Positions 9,708-18,654 of a DNA stretch of 64,000 bases are shown here, in pieces. A program made the translations under genes and the position numbers. Under the pieces are notes generated by a model. That model was given only the letters and a program-made list of their open reading frames with translations, ran no database searches and was not told the origin of the DNA. Within the stretch, counting starts at the first letter, position 1. Each line of letters begins with the position of its first letter. Source of the stretch: Burkholderia anthina (GTDB lineage Bacteria > Pseudomonadota > Gammaproteobacteria > Burkholderiales > Burkholderiaceae); the NCBI RefSeq assembly GCF_001547525.1, contig NZ_LNJP01000003.1, positions 620,001 through 684,000 on the forward strand, given 5' to 3'.

Positions 9708-11291
9708 TTAACCGCGCGCGTGCTGCGCGGACACTTCCTGCAGGTCGAGGTCGCGTTCGAGCGTGTGCAGCATCTCGTCGTGAATGCGCCCCGACCGGTG
9801 CAGGCGCAACAGCTCGGCGCGCCCGGCCCGGATCGCGGCCAGCACCACGTCGTAGTGCGCGGTGCGCAGTTCCGCCGGATACGCGGGCGCGTTCTTCGAC
9901 CGTTCGGTCAGCTCGGCGCGATACGTGTACTGCTCGAGCAGGCGCGGATGGATCACGACGCCGTTCTCGTCGCGCACGAGCGGCTGGATCGCCGCGAGCT
10001 GCGCGGCCTCGACGTACGCCCACGTCTGCGGCTCGGTCAGGTGGTGCGCGGCGCGCTCGTCGCGCGGCGGCAGGCGCAGCAGCCGGATCAGCGGGCCGAT
10101 CGTCGTGCCCTGCAGCAGCACGGTGACGAGGATCACCGCGAACGATGCGACCAGGATCACGTCGCGGCCGGGTAGCGCCTCGGGCAGCGACAGCGCGATC
10201 GCCAGCGTCACCACGCCGCGCATCCCGGCCCAGCTCATGATCGTCGCGGCCTTCCAGTCCGGCGCCTCGCCGCGGCCCGCGAGGCCGCGCACCGGCCACT
10301 TCAGCGCCTCGACCGCGTAGATCCACACGAAGCGCGACACGATCACCGCCGCCAGTACCGCGAGCACCGGCGGCACCATCGTGCCGAGCACCTGCTCGAA
10401 GCCGCCGAGCCGATGGATCGCGCCGCGCAGCGACAGCCCGATCAGCACGAACACCAGCGCCTCGAGCAGGAACACGATGACCTGCCAGAACGCGGTGCCG
10501 CGCGTGCGCACGGCCGCCGAAAACACTTCGTGCTGATGCCAGCCGACGATCATGCCGGCCGTGACGGTCGAGATCACGCCCGACACCTCGACCATTTCGC
10601 CCGCGATGTACGCGATCCAGCCGGCGATCACCGCGACGGTGATCACGAGATAGTCGTCGTCGAGCAGCTTCAGGAACCACACGACGAGCTTGCCGACCAC
10701 GAAGCCGACCACCACGCCGCCGAGCCCGAGCTCCGCGAAGCGCACGACCGCGTGCTCGAGGCTGAACGCGCCGGTGAGCGCGGCCGCGACCGCGAAGCGG
10801 AACAGCACGAGGCCGGCCGCGTCGTTCAGCAGGCTCTCGCCTTCGAGCAGCACCATCAGCCGGCGCGGCAGCGCGACGCGTTCGAGCACGGCCTTCGCGG
10901 CCACCGCATCGGGCGGCGACACGATCGCGCCGAGCGCGAAGCACGCGGCCCACGGCAGCGTCGGCACCACCCAGTGCACGGCGAAGCCGACCGCGAACGT
11001 CGTGAATACGACCGCGCCGATCGCCAGCATCAGGATGCCGCCGACGTTGCGCTTGAATTCTTCCCACACGGAGAAGTACGCACCGTCCATCAGCAGCGGC
11101 GGCAGGAACACCAGCAGCACCAGCTCGGGATCGAGATCGATCGGCGGCAGGCCGGGGATGAACGCGATGCCGATGCCGCCGATCAGCAGCGCGGCCGCGG
11201 GCGGCAGCCGCAGCCGCTTGGCGATGCATTCGAGCGCGACGATCGCGAGGAATGACAACAGAACCAGCTTGAATGCCGAGACGGGGGACAT
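9708..11291 (-). CDS. CPA1-family Na+/H+ antiporter (NhaP/YjcE type)
   Basis: A 527-residue integral membrane protein with about twelve hydrophobic helices in the first 410 residues and a soluble C-terminal tail of about 110 residues. The family signatures FLPPLLMDGAYF near the N-terminus and GAIVSPPDAVAAKAVL with the ion-site Asp are present, as is LLEGESLLNDAAGLVLFRF. CPA1 antiporters exchange cytoplasmic Na+ (or K+) for external H+ for pH and sodium homeostasis. A GAGG ribosome site precedes the ATG. The gene is separated from the aldehyde dehydrogenase gene by a terminator-like hairpin, so it is probably transcribed on its own. Ion specificity cannot be read from sequence. Confidence 0.88.
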   Translation of the reverse strand: MSPVSAFKLVLLSFLAIVALECIAKRLRLPPAAALLIGGIGIAFIPGLPPIDLDPELVLLVFLPPLLMDGAYFSVWEEFKRNVGGILMLAIGAVVFTTFAVGFAVHWVVPTLPWAACFALGAIVSPPDAVAAKAVLERVALPRRLMVLLEGESLLNDAAGLVLFRFAVAAALTGAFSLEHAVVRFAELGLGGVVVGFVVGKLVVWFLKLLDDDYLVITVAVIAGWIAYIAGEMVEVSGVISTVTAGMIVGWHQHEVFSAAVRTRGTAFWQVIVFLLEALVFVLIGLSLRGAIHRLGGFEQVLGTMVPPVLAVLAAVIVSRFVWIYAVEALKWPVRGLAGRGEAPDWKAATIMSWAGMRGVVTLAIALSLPEALPGRDVILVASFAVILVTVLLQGTTIGPLIRLLRLPPRDERAAHHLTEPQTWAYVEAAQLAAIQPLVRDENGVVIHPRLLEQYTYRAELTERSKNAPAYPAELRTAHYDVVLAAIRAGRAELLRLHRSGRIHDEMLHTLERDLDLQEVSAQHARG

Positions 11292-11451
11292 GAATCGACC
11301 TCGTGAAGAATGAATTCGCGCGTTCCGGCGTCGTACCCCGGTCGGCAGTTTCGCGCGATTACATCACGAGGCGACGCCCATCGTCGAGCCCGTGTCGGGC
11401 AGTTCGGCGCGCGGGACACGCGCGGCGCCGCACCGCGCTCGCGACGCGCGA

Positions 11452-11498
11452 TGAAAGAACGGCACGCGGGCCGGCCCGATCGCCCGCCCGCGTGCCGT
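11452..11498 (-). terminator. Rho-independent-type terminator after the aldehyde dehydrogenase gene
   Basis: Perfect 13-bp inverted repeat (arms 11459-11471 and 11486-11498, ACGGCACGCGGGC type) with a 14-base loop. Read on the minus strand it is followed directly by TCTTTC. It lies 27 bases past the stop codon of the dehydrogenase gene. Confidence 0.65.
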
Positions 11499-11524
11499 CA
11501 TGGCGCCGCGCCGCCTGCCGCGCG

Positions 11525-12958
11525 TTACCGGCGCCGCACGACCATCAACCGCGGCTCGGTCATGTCCTCGATCGCGTAGCGGACGCCTTCGCGGCCGAGG
11601 CCCGAATCCTTCACGCCGCCGTACGGCATGTTGTCGACGCGAAACGACGGCACGTCGTTGATCACGACGCCGCCGACTTCCAGCTCGTCCCACGCGCGCT
11701 GCGCATGCGTGAGCGAATCGGTGAACACGCCGGCCTGCAGCCCGAAGTCGCTGTCGTTCACGCGCGCGAGCGCGTCGTCGAAGCGGTCGAACTTCTCGAG
11801 GATCGCGACGGGGCCGAACGCCTCCTTCCGGTACAGGTCCTGCTCGCGCCCGACGTTCTCCAGCAGCGTCGCCTCGAACATCGCGCCGTCGACCTTGCCG
11901 CCCGCGACGATCTTCGCGCCCGCCGCGACGGCCGCGTCCATCCAGCCCGACAGCCGGCGCGACTCGGATTCGGAGATCATCGGCCCGACGAACGTCGACG
12001 GATCCTTCGGATCGCCCATCTTCAGCGAACGCGTCTTCGCGATCAGCTTCTCGCGCAGCGCGTCGTACAGGTCGGCATGCACGAGAATCCGCTGCACGCC
12101 GATGCAGCTCTGGCCCGACTGGTAGTACGCGCCGAACGCGAGGCGATCGACCACGTAGTCGAGCCGGTCGCGCTGGTCGGCATCGACGATCGCGGCCGCG
12201 TTGCCGCCGAGTTCCAGCACGACTTTCTTCTTGCCGGCCTTCTCCTTCAGCGCCCAGCCTACCGCCGGCGAACCGGTGAACGACAGCAGCTTGAAGCGCT
12301 CGTCGGTCGTGAAGAGGTCGGCGCCGTCGCGATGCGCGGGCAGCACCGAGAACGCGCCCTTCGGCAGGTCGGTTTCCGCGAGCACCTCGCCGATGATCAG
12401 CGCGCCGATCGGCGTGCGGCTCGCCGGCTTCAGCACGAACGGGCAGCCGGCCGCGAGCGCGGGCGCGACCTTGTGCGCGGCGAGGTTCAACGGGAAGTTG
12501 AACGGCGAGATGAACGAGCACGGGCCGACCGGCACGCGCTTCGTGTAGCCCGTATAGCCCTGCGCCCGCGCGGAAATCTCGAGATTGACGATCTCGCCGT
12601 CGATGCGCACCGATTCCTCGGACGCGACGCGGAACGTGTCGATCAGCCGCGTGACTTCGCCCTTCGAATCGTTGATCGGCTTGCCGGCCTCGATGCACAG
12701 CGCCTCGGCCAGCTCGTCGAAACGTTCGCGAAACCGCGCGACGCAATGATCGAGCACGGCCTGCCGCTTGTAGGCCGGCATCTCGCGCATCGGCTTCGTG
12801 GCGTCGACTGCCGCGGCGATCGCCGCGTCGATCGCCTTCGCGTCGGCCAGCGCGACGCGCGTGGCGACCTTGCCGCTGAACTTGTCGGTCACCTCCAGAT
12901 CGGTGTTCGCGTAGACGGCTTCGTTGGCGAGATAGTACGGATAGGTTTCCTTCAACAT
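11525..12958 (-). CDS. NAD(P)-dependent aldehyde dehydrogenase
   Basis: A 477-residue aldehyde dehydrogenase superfamily member. Visible motifs are the substrate/cofactor channel Asn (SPFNFPLN), the cofactor-binding Lys (FVLKPAS), the Rossmann GSPAVG segment, the general-base Glu (LELGGN), and the catalytic Cys in YQSGQSCIGVQRI. It oxidises an aldehyde to an acid using NAD(P)+. The ATG has a strong AGGAG site. It lies 29 bases after the acetolactate-synthase-like gene and is probably co-transcribed with it, suggesting that the ThDP enzyme makes or removes the aldehyde. The physiological aldehyde is unknown. Confidence 0.88.
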   Translation of the reverse strand: MLKETYPYYLANEAVYANTDLEVTDKFSGKVATRVALADAKAIDAAIAAAVDATKPMREMPAYKRQAVLDHCVARFRERFDELAEALCIEAGKPINDSKGEVTRLIDTFRVASEESVRIDGEIVNLEISARAQGYTGYTKRVPVGPCSFISPFNFPLNLAAHKVAPALAAGCPFVLKPASRTPIGALIIGEVLAETDLPKGAFSVLPAHRDGADLFTTDERFKLLSFTGSPAVGWALKEKAGKKKVVLELGGNAAAIVDADQRDRLDYVVDRLAFGAYYQSGQSCIGVQRILVHADLYDALREKLIAKTRSLKMGDPKDPSTFVGPMISESESRRLSGWMDAAVAAGAKIVAGGKVDGAMFEATLLENVGREQDLYRKEAFGPVAILEKFDRFDDALARVNDSDFGLQAGVFTDSLTHAQRAWDELEVGGVVINDVPSFRVDNMPYGGVKDSGLGREGVRYAIEDMTEPRLMVVRRR

Positions 12959-12987
12959 GGAACGACTCCTTCCTGTGAACGGGGAAT

Positions 12988-14628
12988 TCAGAGTTGCGCC
13001 GACAGGCGCTTGATCTCGCGGTTCAGCACGCGCTCGTTGTCCGAGTAGTCGATCGGCACGTCGATCACGTGCACGCCCGGCGACGCGAAGCATTCGCGCA
13101 GCAGCGGCTCGAGATCGTCGGCCGACTCGACGCGATGCCCGTGCGCGCCGTAGCTTTGCGCGTACGACACGAAATCGGGGTTCTGCAGCGTCATCGCGAA
13201 ATCGGGAAAGTTCATGTTCTCCTGCTTCCAGCGGATCATCCCGAACGCGTCGTCGCGCAGGATCATCACGACGATGTCGAGCTTCAGCCGCACGGCCGTT
13301 TCGAGCTCCTGCGAATTCATCATGAAGCCGCCGTCGCCGCACACGGCGATCACCTTGCGCTGCGGATGCACGATCTTCGTCGCGATCGCCGACGGCAGGC
13401 CCGCGCCCATCGACGCGAGCGCGTTGTCGAGCAGCAGCGAGTTCGGCTCGTGCGCACGCCAGTAGCGCGCGAACCAGATCTTGTACATCCCGTTGTCGAG
13501 ACAGACGATGCCGTCCACCGGCAACGCGTTGTACAGGTCGTTCACGATCCGCACCGGGTACATCGGGAAGCGCGGATCGTGCTGGCCCTTTTCCAGATGC
13601 GCGTCGAAATGCGACTTGATCATCCTGAAGCGCTCGAAATCCCAGTGCGATTGCGGCGTCAGCGCCTCCTTCATCTGCCACACCGCATTCGCGATGTCGC
13701 CGACCACCTCGATCTGCGGGAAATAGACGGGGTCGACCTGCGCGCCGAGGAAGTTCACGTGGATCACGGTCTTGTCGTCGGTGCGCATGAAGAACGGCGG
13801 CTTCTCGATCACGTCGTGGCCGACGTTGATGATGCAGTCCGCATGCTCGATCGCGCGATGCACGAAGTCGCCGTCGGACAGCGTCGCGTTGCCGAGCCAC
13901 AGCGGGTGCGTCTCGTCGATCACGCCCTTGCCCATCTGCGTCGTGAAGAACGGAATGCCCGTCTTGTCGACGAATTCGAGCAGCATCTTGCAGGTGGTCT
14001 TGCGGTTGCCGCCCGCGCCGATCATCAACAGCGGATGACGCGCGGCCTGGATCGCGTCGACCGCATGCGCGACCGCCTTCTCCTCGGCCACCGGCCGCCG
14101 GCTGTAGCTGCGCGGGATCGGCTTGCCGTCGCCCTCCTCGTGCGCGATGTCCTCGGGCAGTTCGAGGTGCGCGGCGCCCGGGCGCTCTTCCTCCGCGCGG
14201 CGAAACGCCTCGCGCACGGCCGACGGGATGTTGCCGATCGACACGATCTGCCGCGTGAATTTCGTGAGCGGCTGCATCATGTCGACCACGTCGACGATCT
14301 GGAAGTGGCCCTGCTTGCTGGACTTGATCGGCTTCTGCCCGGTGATCATCAGCATCGGCATCCCGCCGAGCTGCGCATACGCGGCGGCCGTCACGAAGTT
14401 CGTCGCACCCGGCCCGAGCGTCGCGAGACACACGCCGGTGCGGCCCGTGAGGCGGCCGTAGGTGGCGGCCATGAACCCGGCCGCCTGCTCGTGCCGGGTC
14501 AGCACGAGCTTGATCTTCGATCGCCGCAGCGATTCGAGCAGATCGAGGTTTTCTTCGCCGGGAATGCCGAACACGTACTCGACGCCTTCGGCTTCCAGCG
14601 CCTTCACGAACAGATCCGATGCTTTCAT
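12988..14628 (-). CDS. Acetolactate-synthase-like thiamine diphosphate enzyme
   Basis: A 546-residue ThDP enzyme of the acetolactate synthase large-subunit type: N-terminal pyrimidine-binding domain with the catalytic Glu in TRHEQAAGFMA, a central Rossmann-like domain, and a C-terminal domain with the ThDP/Mg motif GDGGFMMNSQELET ending RDDAFGMI. No regulatory small-subunit gene is adjacent, as in catabolic (AlsS-like) or decarboxylase-like members. Annotation pipelines usually call such genes acetolactate synthase, but pairing with an aldehyde dehydrogenase rather than alsD or ilvH suggests another catabolic role. The inner ATG (MKASDLF) was chosen because alignment to the fold begins there; upstream codons have no domain. 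Confidence 0.8.
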   Translation of the reverse strand: MKASDLFVKALEAEGVEYVFGIPGEENLDLLESLRRSKIKLVLTRHEQAAGFMAATYGRLTGRTGVCLATLGPGATNFVTAAAYAQLGGMPMLMITGQKPIKSSKQGHFQIVDVVDMMQPLTKFTRQIVSIGNIPSAVREAFRRAEEERPGAAHLELPEDIAHEEGDGKPIPRSYSRRPVAEEKAVAHAVDAIQAARHPLLMIGAGGNRKTTCKMLLEFVDKTGIPFFTTQMGKGVIDETHPLWLGNATLSDGDFVHRAIEHADCIINVGHDVIEKPPFFMRTDDKTVIHVNFLGAQVDPVYFPQIEVVGDIANAVWQMKEALTPQSHWDFERFRMIKSHFDAHLEKGQHDPRFPMYPVRIVNDLYNALPVDGIVCLDNGMYKIWFARYWRAHEPNSLLLDNALASMGAGLPSAIATKIVHPQRKVIAVCGDGGFMMNSQELETAVRLKLDIVVMILRDDAFGMIRWKQENMNFPDFAMTLQNPDFVSYAQSYGAHGHRVESADDLEPLLRECFASPGVHVIDVPIDYSDNERVLNREIKRLSAQL

Positions 14629-15007
14629 GGGACTCTCGGTTATGCCGCCTGCCCGGCCTACGGACACGCGGCGTTCAGGACGCGCGCCGGCCTACGGCAC
14701 GCGGACGCCTTACCTGCTGGACACAAACCACGGCACTGCTCGCCGCGCGACACGCGATGCCGGAGCGTGATGCGCGATGCGCGGCGGCGCCTCCGGATGA
14801 TGGAGGACGAACGGATCCGCCCGCGCGCGGCCAGCTCGCGCGAACGGCAAAGACGTTTTCGATTGTAGACGGATTCCTGAAATTCCGGCTTCGGCCGGAT
14901 GGCCGGCTCCGCCAGCGGAACGATCGGCCTGACGGCCAGTCAACACCCGCCGACGCGCCGGCCGGGCTGTAATGGCAACGATGTTTCATTCAACAGACAT
15001 GTGAACC
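14629..15007. other. Divergent intergenic region before the toxin gene
   Basis: This 379-bp gap lies between the leftward ThDP enzyme gene and the rightward toxin gene and should contain promoters for both. Several short GGCC/GGCCG repeats are present around 14888-14940. I see no gene and no confident operator. Confidence 0.4.
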
Positions 15008-15346
15008 ATGGTTGACACACTGCAATTCATGCCCTACAGTCCTCCTGCATTCAGCATCCGGACCACCGACGTCTTCGACGCCTGGTTTGCCGGCCTGCCC
15101 GATCGCATCGCCAGGCGCCGCATCCAGGCGCGCATCGACCGCCTGTCGATGGGCAATCCGGGCGACTGGAAATCCGCCGGCTCGCCCGTCGTCGAAATGC
15201 GCATCGATCATGGGCCCGGCTATCGCGTCTACTACGCGAGGCGCGGGACGATCTGGGTGATCCTGCTCTGCGGCGGCGATAAATCGACGCAACAGGCCGA
15301 CATACGCGCCGCGCACGCAATGCTCGCGCACCTCGACATGGAGTGA
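15008..15346 (+). CDS. RelE/HigB (Gp49-like) toxin of a type II toxin-antitoxin pair
   Basis: A 112-residue small basic protein with the Gp49/HigB-like core: GNPGDWKSAGSPVVEMRIDHGPGYRVYYARRGTIW in pieces and ILLCGGDKSTQQADIRAAHAM. The family are ribosome-dependent mRNA interferases. The gene order toxin-then-antitoxin with a three-base gap fits higBA modules. An internal ATG (MPYSPP, seven codons in) would give a length closer to the family norm, and neither start has a strong ribosome site. Confidence 0.85.
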   Translation: MVDTLQFMPYSPPAFSIRTTDVFDAWFAGLPDRIARRRIQARIDRLSMGNPGDWKSAGSPVVEMRIDHGPGYRVYYARRGTIWVILLCGGDKSTQQADIRAAHAMLAHLDME

Positions 15347-15349
15347 TCG

Positions 15350-15649
15350 ATGGACAAGATCAAGACGCGGCCGTGGGATTCGGCCGAACACCTGAAAACC
15401 GAAGACGACATGGCCGACTACTTCGACGCCTGCCTGCAGGAGGCCGGCGACGACCCGGCCTTCATCGCGCACGCGCTCGGCGTGATCGCCCGCGCGCGCG
15501 GCATGTCGCAGGTCGCGCGCGATGCGGGCCTGTCGCGCGAAGGGCTGTACAAGGCGCTGTCGCACGACGGCAATCCGAGCTTCGGCACGATCCTGAAAGT
15601 CATCAAGGCGCTCGGCCTGCAATTGCACGGCGCCAAGGCGGCCGCGTGA
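15350..15649 (+). CDS. HigA-type antitoxin, helix-turn-helix
   Basis: A 99-residue protein matching the probable addiction-module antidote family: N-terminal segment WDSAEHLKTEDDMADYFDA, then the HTH region HALGVIARARGMSQVARDAGLSREGLYKALS and the end GNPSFGTILKVIKALGLQL. It should bind and neutralise the upstream toxin and repress the operon. Its Shine-Dalgarno (GGAG) lies within the last codons of the toxin gene, so the two are translationally linked. The pair sits on its own between metabolic genes, convergent with a DUF445 gene. Confidence 0.87.
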   Translation: MDKIKTRPWDSAEHLKTEDDMADYFDACLQEAGDDPAFIAHALGVIARARGMSQVARDAGLSREGLYKALSHDGNPSFGTILKVIKALGLQLHGAKAAA

Positions 15650-15697
15650 CCGGGCGGCGCACGGCGTCGCGTCGTGCGCGCAACGCCCGTGCCCGCG

Positions 15698-16984
15698 TCA
15701 GTGCAGCCAGCCGGCCGCCCAGCGCGGCGCCAGCGACACCAGATACAACCCGAGCCCGATCAGTCCGCCGACCAGCGTGCCGTTGATGCGGATGTACTGC
15801 AGATCCTTGCCGATGTTCAGTTCGATCTGTCGCGACATCTCGCGCGCATCCCAGTTGCGCACCGTGTCGCGAATGTGACGCATCAGGAAATCGGCAAAAT
15901 CGGGCGCCATCTCGTGCACGGCCTTCTCGATATGCTCGTTCAGCGACGCGCGCAGCGCCGGACTCTCGGCGAGCCGCGCGCCGAGCCAGCCGCCGAGCGT
16001 CGCGGCCTGCCGGTGCAGCGCAGAATCGGCGCGCGCGAGATCGGCCTTCAGCCAGGCCCGCAACTGGCCCCACAAGTCGCGCACATAGTCGTTGAACGCA
16101 TCGCCGTCGCGGATGTAGCGCTTGATCTCGTCGCCCTTCGCGATGAATGCGGGGTCGTGCTTCAGCCGCTCGGTCAACCGCACGACCGTCCGGTCGAAGC
16201 GTTGCCGCAGTTCATGCTCGGGGTCGGCCGCCACGCCTTCCAGCACGCGGCTCACCGCACTCGCGAGCATCCGCGCGCCGTTCTCGCCGAACCACTGCGT
16301 CGGCATGATCTTCTCGACCTTCGGGTATTGCGTCTTCAGCCATTCGACGATGAAGCCCGCGATCACCTCGCGGTTCTCTTCCTTGTCGAGCACGTCGACC
16401 ACCTGCTCGATCGCGTCGTCGAGCAGCGCCTGGTGGCGGCCGTCCTTCGTCAGCGTGTCGAGGATCGCGCCGGCCGATTGCGACAGGTCGACCCGGTCGA
16501 TCACCGCGCGGAACGCATCGTGGACGAACGACTGGATCCGCGCGTCGTCGGTCATGTCGAGCGCGAAGCTCATCAGCTTCGTCACGTAGCCGCCGAGCGC
16601 GTTGGTGTTCGCGGGCTCGTCGAGCCACGCGCCGAGCATCCGCGCCGGGTCGTGCTGGCGGATCTGCGCGGCGAGCGCGTCGGGGCCGAGGAATTTCTCG
16701 CGCACGAACACCGCGAGGTTGTCGGCGATCTTGTCCTTGTTCTTCGGGATGATCTCGGTGTGGCGCGACACGAACGGAATCGGCACGCGGCGGAACAGCG
16801 CGACGACCGCGAACCAGTCGGCGAGCGCGCCGACCATCGCGGCTTCGGCGACGGCCTTGAAACCGTCGACCCACGGGCCGCGCGGCAGCAGGATGGTCGT
16901 GACGAACACCGCGACGGCCGCCAGCAGCAGCCACAGCGCACGGCGCTTGCTTCGTTTCAGTTCGAGAGCTTTGTCTGGCGTCAT
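15698..16984 (-). CDS. DUF445 family membrane protein
   Basis: A 428-residue DUF445 (YjiN-like) protein. It has an N-terminal membrane helix (ALWLLLAAVAVFVTTILL), the conserved segment AAMVGALADWFAVVALFR, long helical repeats, and a C-terminal hydrophobic segment (INGTLVGGLIGLGLYLVSLAPRW). Function of the family is unknown. The ATG (MTPDKALEL) follows a region that lacks coding character, and a longer open frame upstream only mirrors the antisense of the dioxygenase reductase gene. It is read in the same direction as the and genes but after a hairpin, and is probably independent. Confidence 0.82.
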   Translation of the reverse strand: MTPDKALELKRSKRRALWLLLAAVAVFVTTILLPRGPWVDGFKAVAEAAMVGALADWFAVVALFRRVPIPFVSRHTEIIPKNKDKIADNLAVFVREKFLGPDALAAQIRQHDPARMLGAWLDEPANTNALGGYVTKLMSFALDMTDDARIQSFVHDAFRAVIDRVDLSQSAGAILDTLTKDGRHQALLDDAIEQVVDVLDKEENREVIAGFIVEWLKTQYPKVEKIMPTQWFGENGARMLASAVSRVLEGVAADPEHELRQRFDRTVVRLTERLKHDPAFIAKGDEIKRYIRDGDAFNDYVRDLWGQLRAWLKADLARADSALHRQAATLGGWLGARLAESPALRASLNEHIEKAVHEMAPDFADFLMRHIRDTVRNWDAREMSRQIELNIGKDLQYIRINGTLVGGLIGLGLYLVSLAPRWAAGWLH

Positions 16985-17057
16985 GGAGGACGGGCGGATC
17001 GGCGATGTCGTTAATATCCCCGATTTCGCCGCAGCCGACAAACCCGCGGCCGGCGTC

Positions 17058-17087
17058 GCACACACGGCGCATGCGCGCCGCGTGTGC
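17058..17087 (-). terminator. Hairpin at the end of the and operon
   Basis: A 13-bp stem with one mismatch (arms 17058-17070 and 17075-17087) and a 4-base loop lies four bases after the andAa stop. There is no adjacent T-run, so it may be a processing or Rho-assisted end rather than a classical terminator. Confidence 0.45.
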
Positions 17088-17091
17088 CCCG

Positions 17092-18312
17092 CTACATGAA
17101 CGCCTTCAGACTGACCGCCGGATCGGCCAGCTTCACCGGGTCGGGCACCGCGCCTGCCGCGATCAGCCGGCGCGACGCGCCGATGTCGCGCCCGAGGTTC
17201 GCCGCGGCCACCGCGACGATCCTGCCGTCGTCGCCGAGCCCGAACACCGTGAACGGCCCGCTCGCCGGATCGCCGCGCACGACGATCGTGCGTTCGCCGC
17301 CGAACAGCCCGAGCATCTGCAGGTTGCAGTCGTACTGATCGGACCACAGCCACGGCAGCTCCGCATAGCGCTCGTCGGCGCCGAGCAGGTTCGCGGCCGC
17401 GACGGCCGGCTGGTTCTCGGCCACCTGCCACGATTCGATCCGCACATGCCGCCCGAGCAGCGGATTGAAGTGCATCGTCACCTCGCCCGCCGCGAAGATC
17501 GCCGCATCGGCCGTGCGGCAGCCCGCATCGACGCGTATCCCGTTGTCGACGTCGAGCCCGGCCGCCTGTGCGAGCTCGACGTTGGGCACCACGCCGATGC
17601 CGACCACGACGATATCGGCCGGCACGTCGCCGCGATCGGTTTCGACGATCGCGCCGCCGCCCGGCGCGCGACGGATCGCGCGCGGCAGCGTCGCCAACCG
17701 GAAGCTCACGCCGCGCCCATCGTGCAGCCGATGCGCGAACGCACCGACCACTTCCGGCAACGCGCGCTGCAGCAACCGGGGCGCCGGATCGATCACCGTC
17801 ACGTCGCAGCCGAGCTGGCGCGCCGCCGCCGCGACCTCGAGGCCGATGAAGCCGCCGCCGAGCACCGCCACGCGACACCCCGCAGAAAGTTGCGCACGCA
17901 ACGAACGTGCATCGCCCACGGTACGCACGTAATGCGGCACGACGCCCTCGTCGACCGGACCACCGAACGCACGCACCCGCGAACCCGTCGCGAGCACGAG
18001 TCGCGCATATGGCAGCGTCGTCCCGTCGTCGAGGCGCACGCGCCGTGCATCGCGCTCGATCGCCTCGACGCGCGTGCCGAGCCGCAGCGCGATGCGCTGC
18101 GCGTCGTACCACGCGGCATCCCGGATGAACGCGCGCTGTTCGCCGCCATCGCTCAGCAGCGCGTCCTTCGACAGCGCCGGCCGGTCGTACGGCAGCTCGC
18201 GCTCCGCGCCGATCATCACGATGCACGCCGCCGCATCGCGTGCGCGCAGCGCTTCGGCCGTGCGCCGCGCCGCGTGGCCGGCGCCGACGATCACGAACGG
18301 ATCAGCCGACAT
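17092..18312 (-). CDS. andAa: AndAa, ferredoxin reductase of anthranilate dioxygenase
   Basis: A 406-residue FAD-dependent ferredoxin reductase. Dinucleotide-binding motifs are seen for FAD (IVGAGHAARRTAEALR) and NAD (VLGGGFIGLEVAAAARQLG), and the second FAD contact near residue 270 (AAIFAAGEV). It passes electrons from NADH to the Rieske ferredoxin AndAb. The gene overlaps the andAb 3' end by 11 bases and is last in the order andAcAdAbAa, the order described for Burkholderia cepacia DBO1. Assignment to anthranilate rather than another aromatic rests on the whole cluster plus the divergent andR and nearby cat genes. Confidence 0.88.
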   Translation of the reverse strand: MSADPFVIVGAGHAARRTAEALRARDAAACIVMIGAERELPYDRPALSKDALLSDGGEQRAFIRDAAWYDAQRIALRLGTRVEAIERDARRVRLDDGTTLPYARLVLATGSRVRAFGGPVDEGVVPHYVRTVGDARSLRAQLSAGCRVAVLGGGFIGLEVAAAARQLGCDVTVIDPAPRLLQRALPEVVGAFAHRLHDGRGVSFRLATLPRAIRRAPGGGAIVETDRGDVPADIVVVGIGVVPNVELAQAAGLDVDNGIRVDAGCRTADAAIFAAGEVTMHFNPLLGRHVRIESWQVAENQPAVAAANLLGADERYAELPWLWSDQYDCNLQMLGLFGGERTIVVRGDPASGPFTVFGLGDDGRIVAVAAANLGRDIGASRRLIAAGAVPDPVKLADPAVSLKAFM

Positions 18313-18628
18313 TGACTTCCACCTGCCCGTCGACGATCCGGATCGGATAGGTCCGCACCGGCTCGGTGATCGGCGCGCATTTCGGCGCGCCCGTGCGAAT
18401 GTCGATCAGCCCCTGGTGCAGCGGGCATTCGACGCAGCCGTCCTCCACATAGCCTTCGGACAAGCGCGCGTGACCATGCGAACAGAGGTCGTGCATCGCG
18501 AACAGTTCGTCGCCGATCCGGAACACGGCGATCGGCTTCTGGCCGGCGACGCGCGCCGCCGGTTCGTCTTCGGAGAATTCGTCGAAAGCGCCGAGCGGAT
18601 GCCACTCGGCCAGCGTTGCTTCGGTCAT
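18302..18628 (-). CDS. andAb: AndAb, Rieske ferredoxin of anthranilate dioxygenase
   Basis: A 108-residue Rieske-type [2Fe-2S] ferredoxin with both cluster motifs: CSHGH near residue 48 and CPLHQG near residue 68. It carries electrons from AndAa to the oxygenase. The ribosome site AAGGAA precedes the ATG. The gene starts 26 bases after andAd and overlaps andAa. Three-component (class IIB-like) organisation distinguishes this enzyme from the two-component antABC anthranilate dioxygenases. Confidence 0.9.
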   Translation of the reverse strand: MTEATLAEWHPLGAFDEFSEDEPAARVAGQKPIAVFRIGDELFAMHDLCSHGHARLSEGYVEDGCVECPLHQGLIDIRTGAPKCAPITEPVRTYPIRIVDGQVEVNVG

Positions 18629-18654
18629 GTCGTTTCCTTGCTTCGTCGGAGCGG

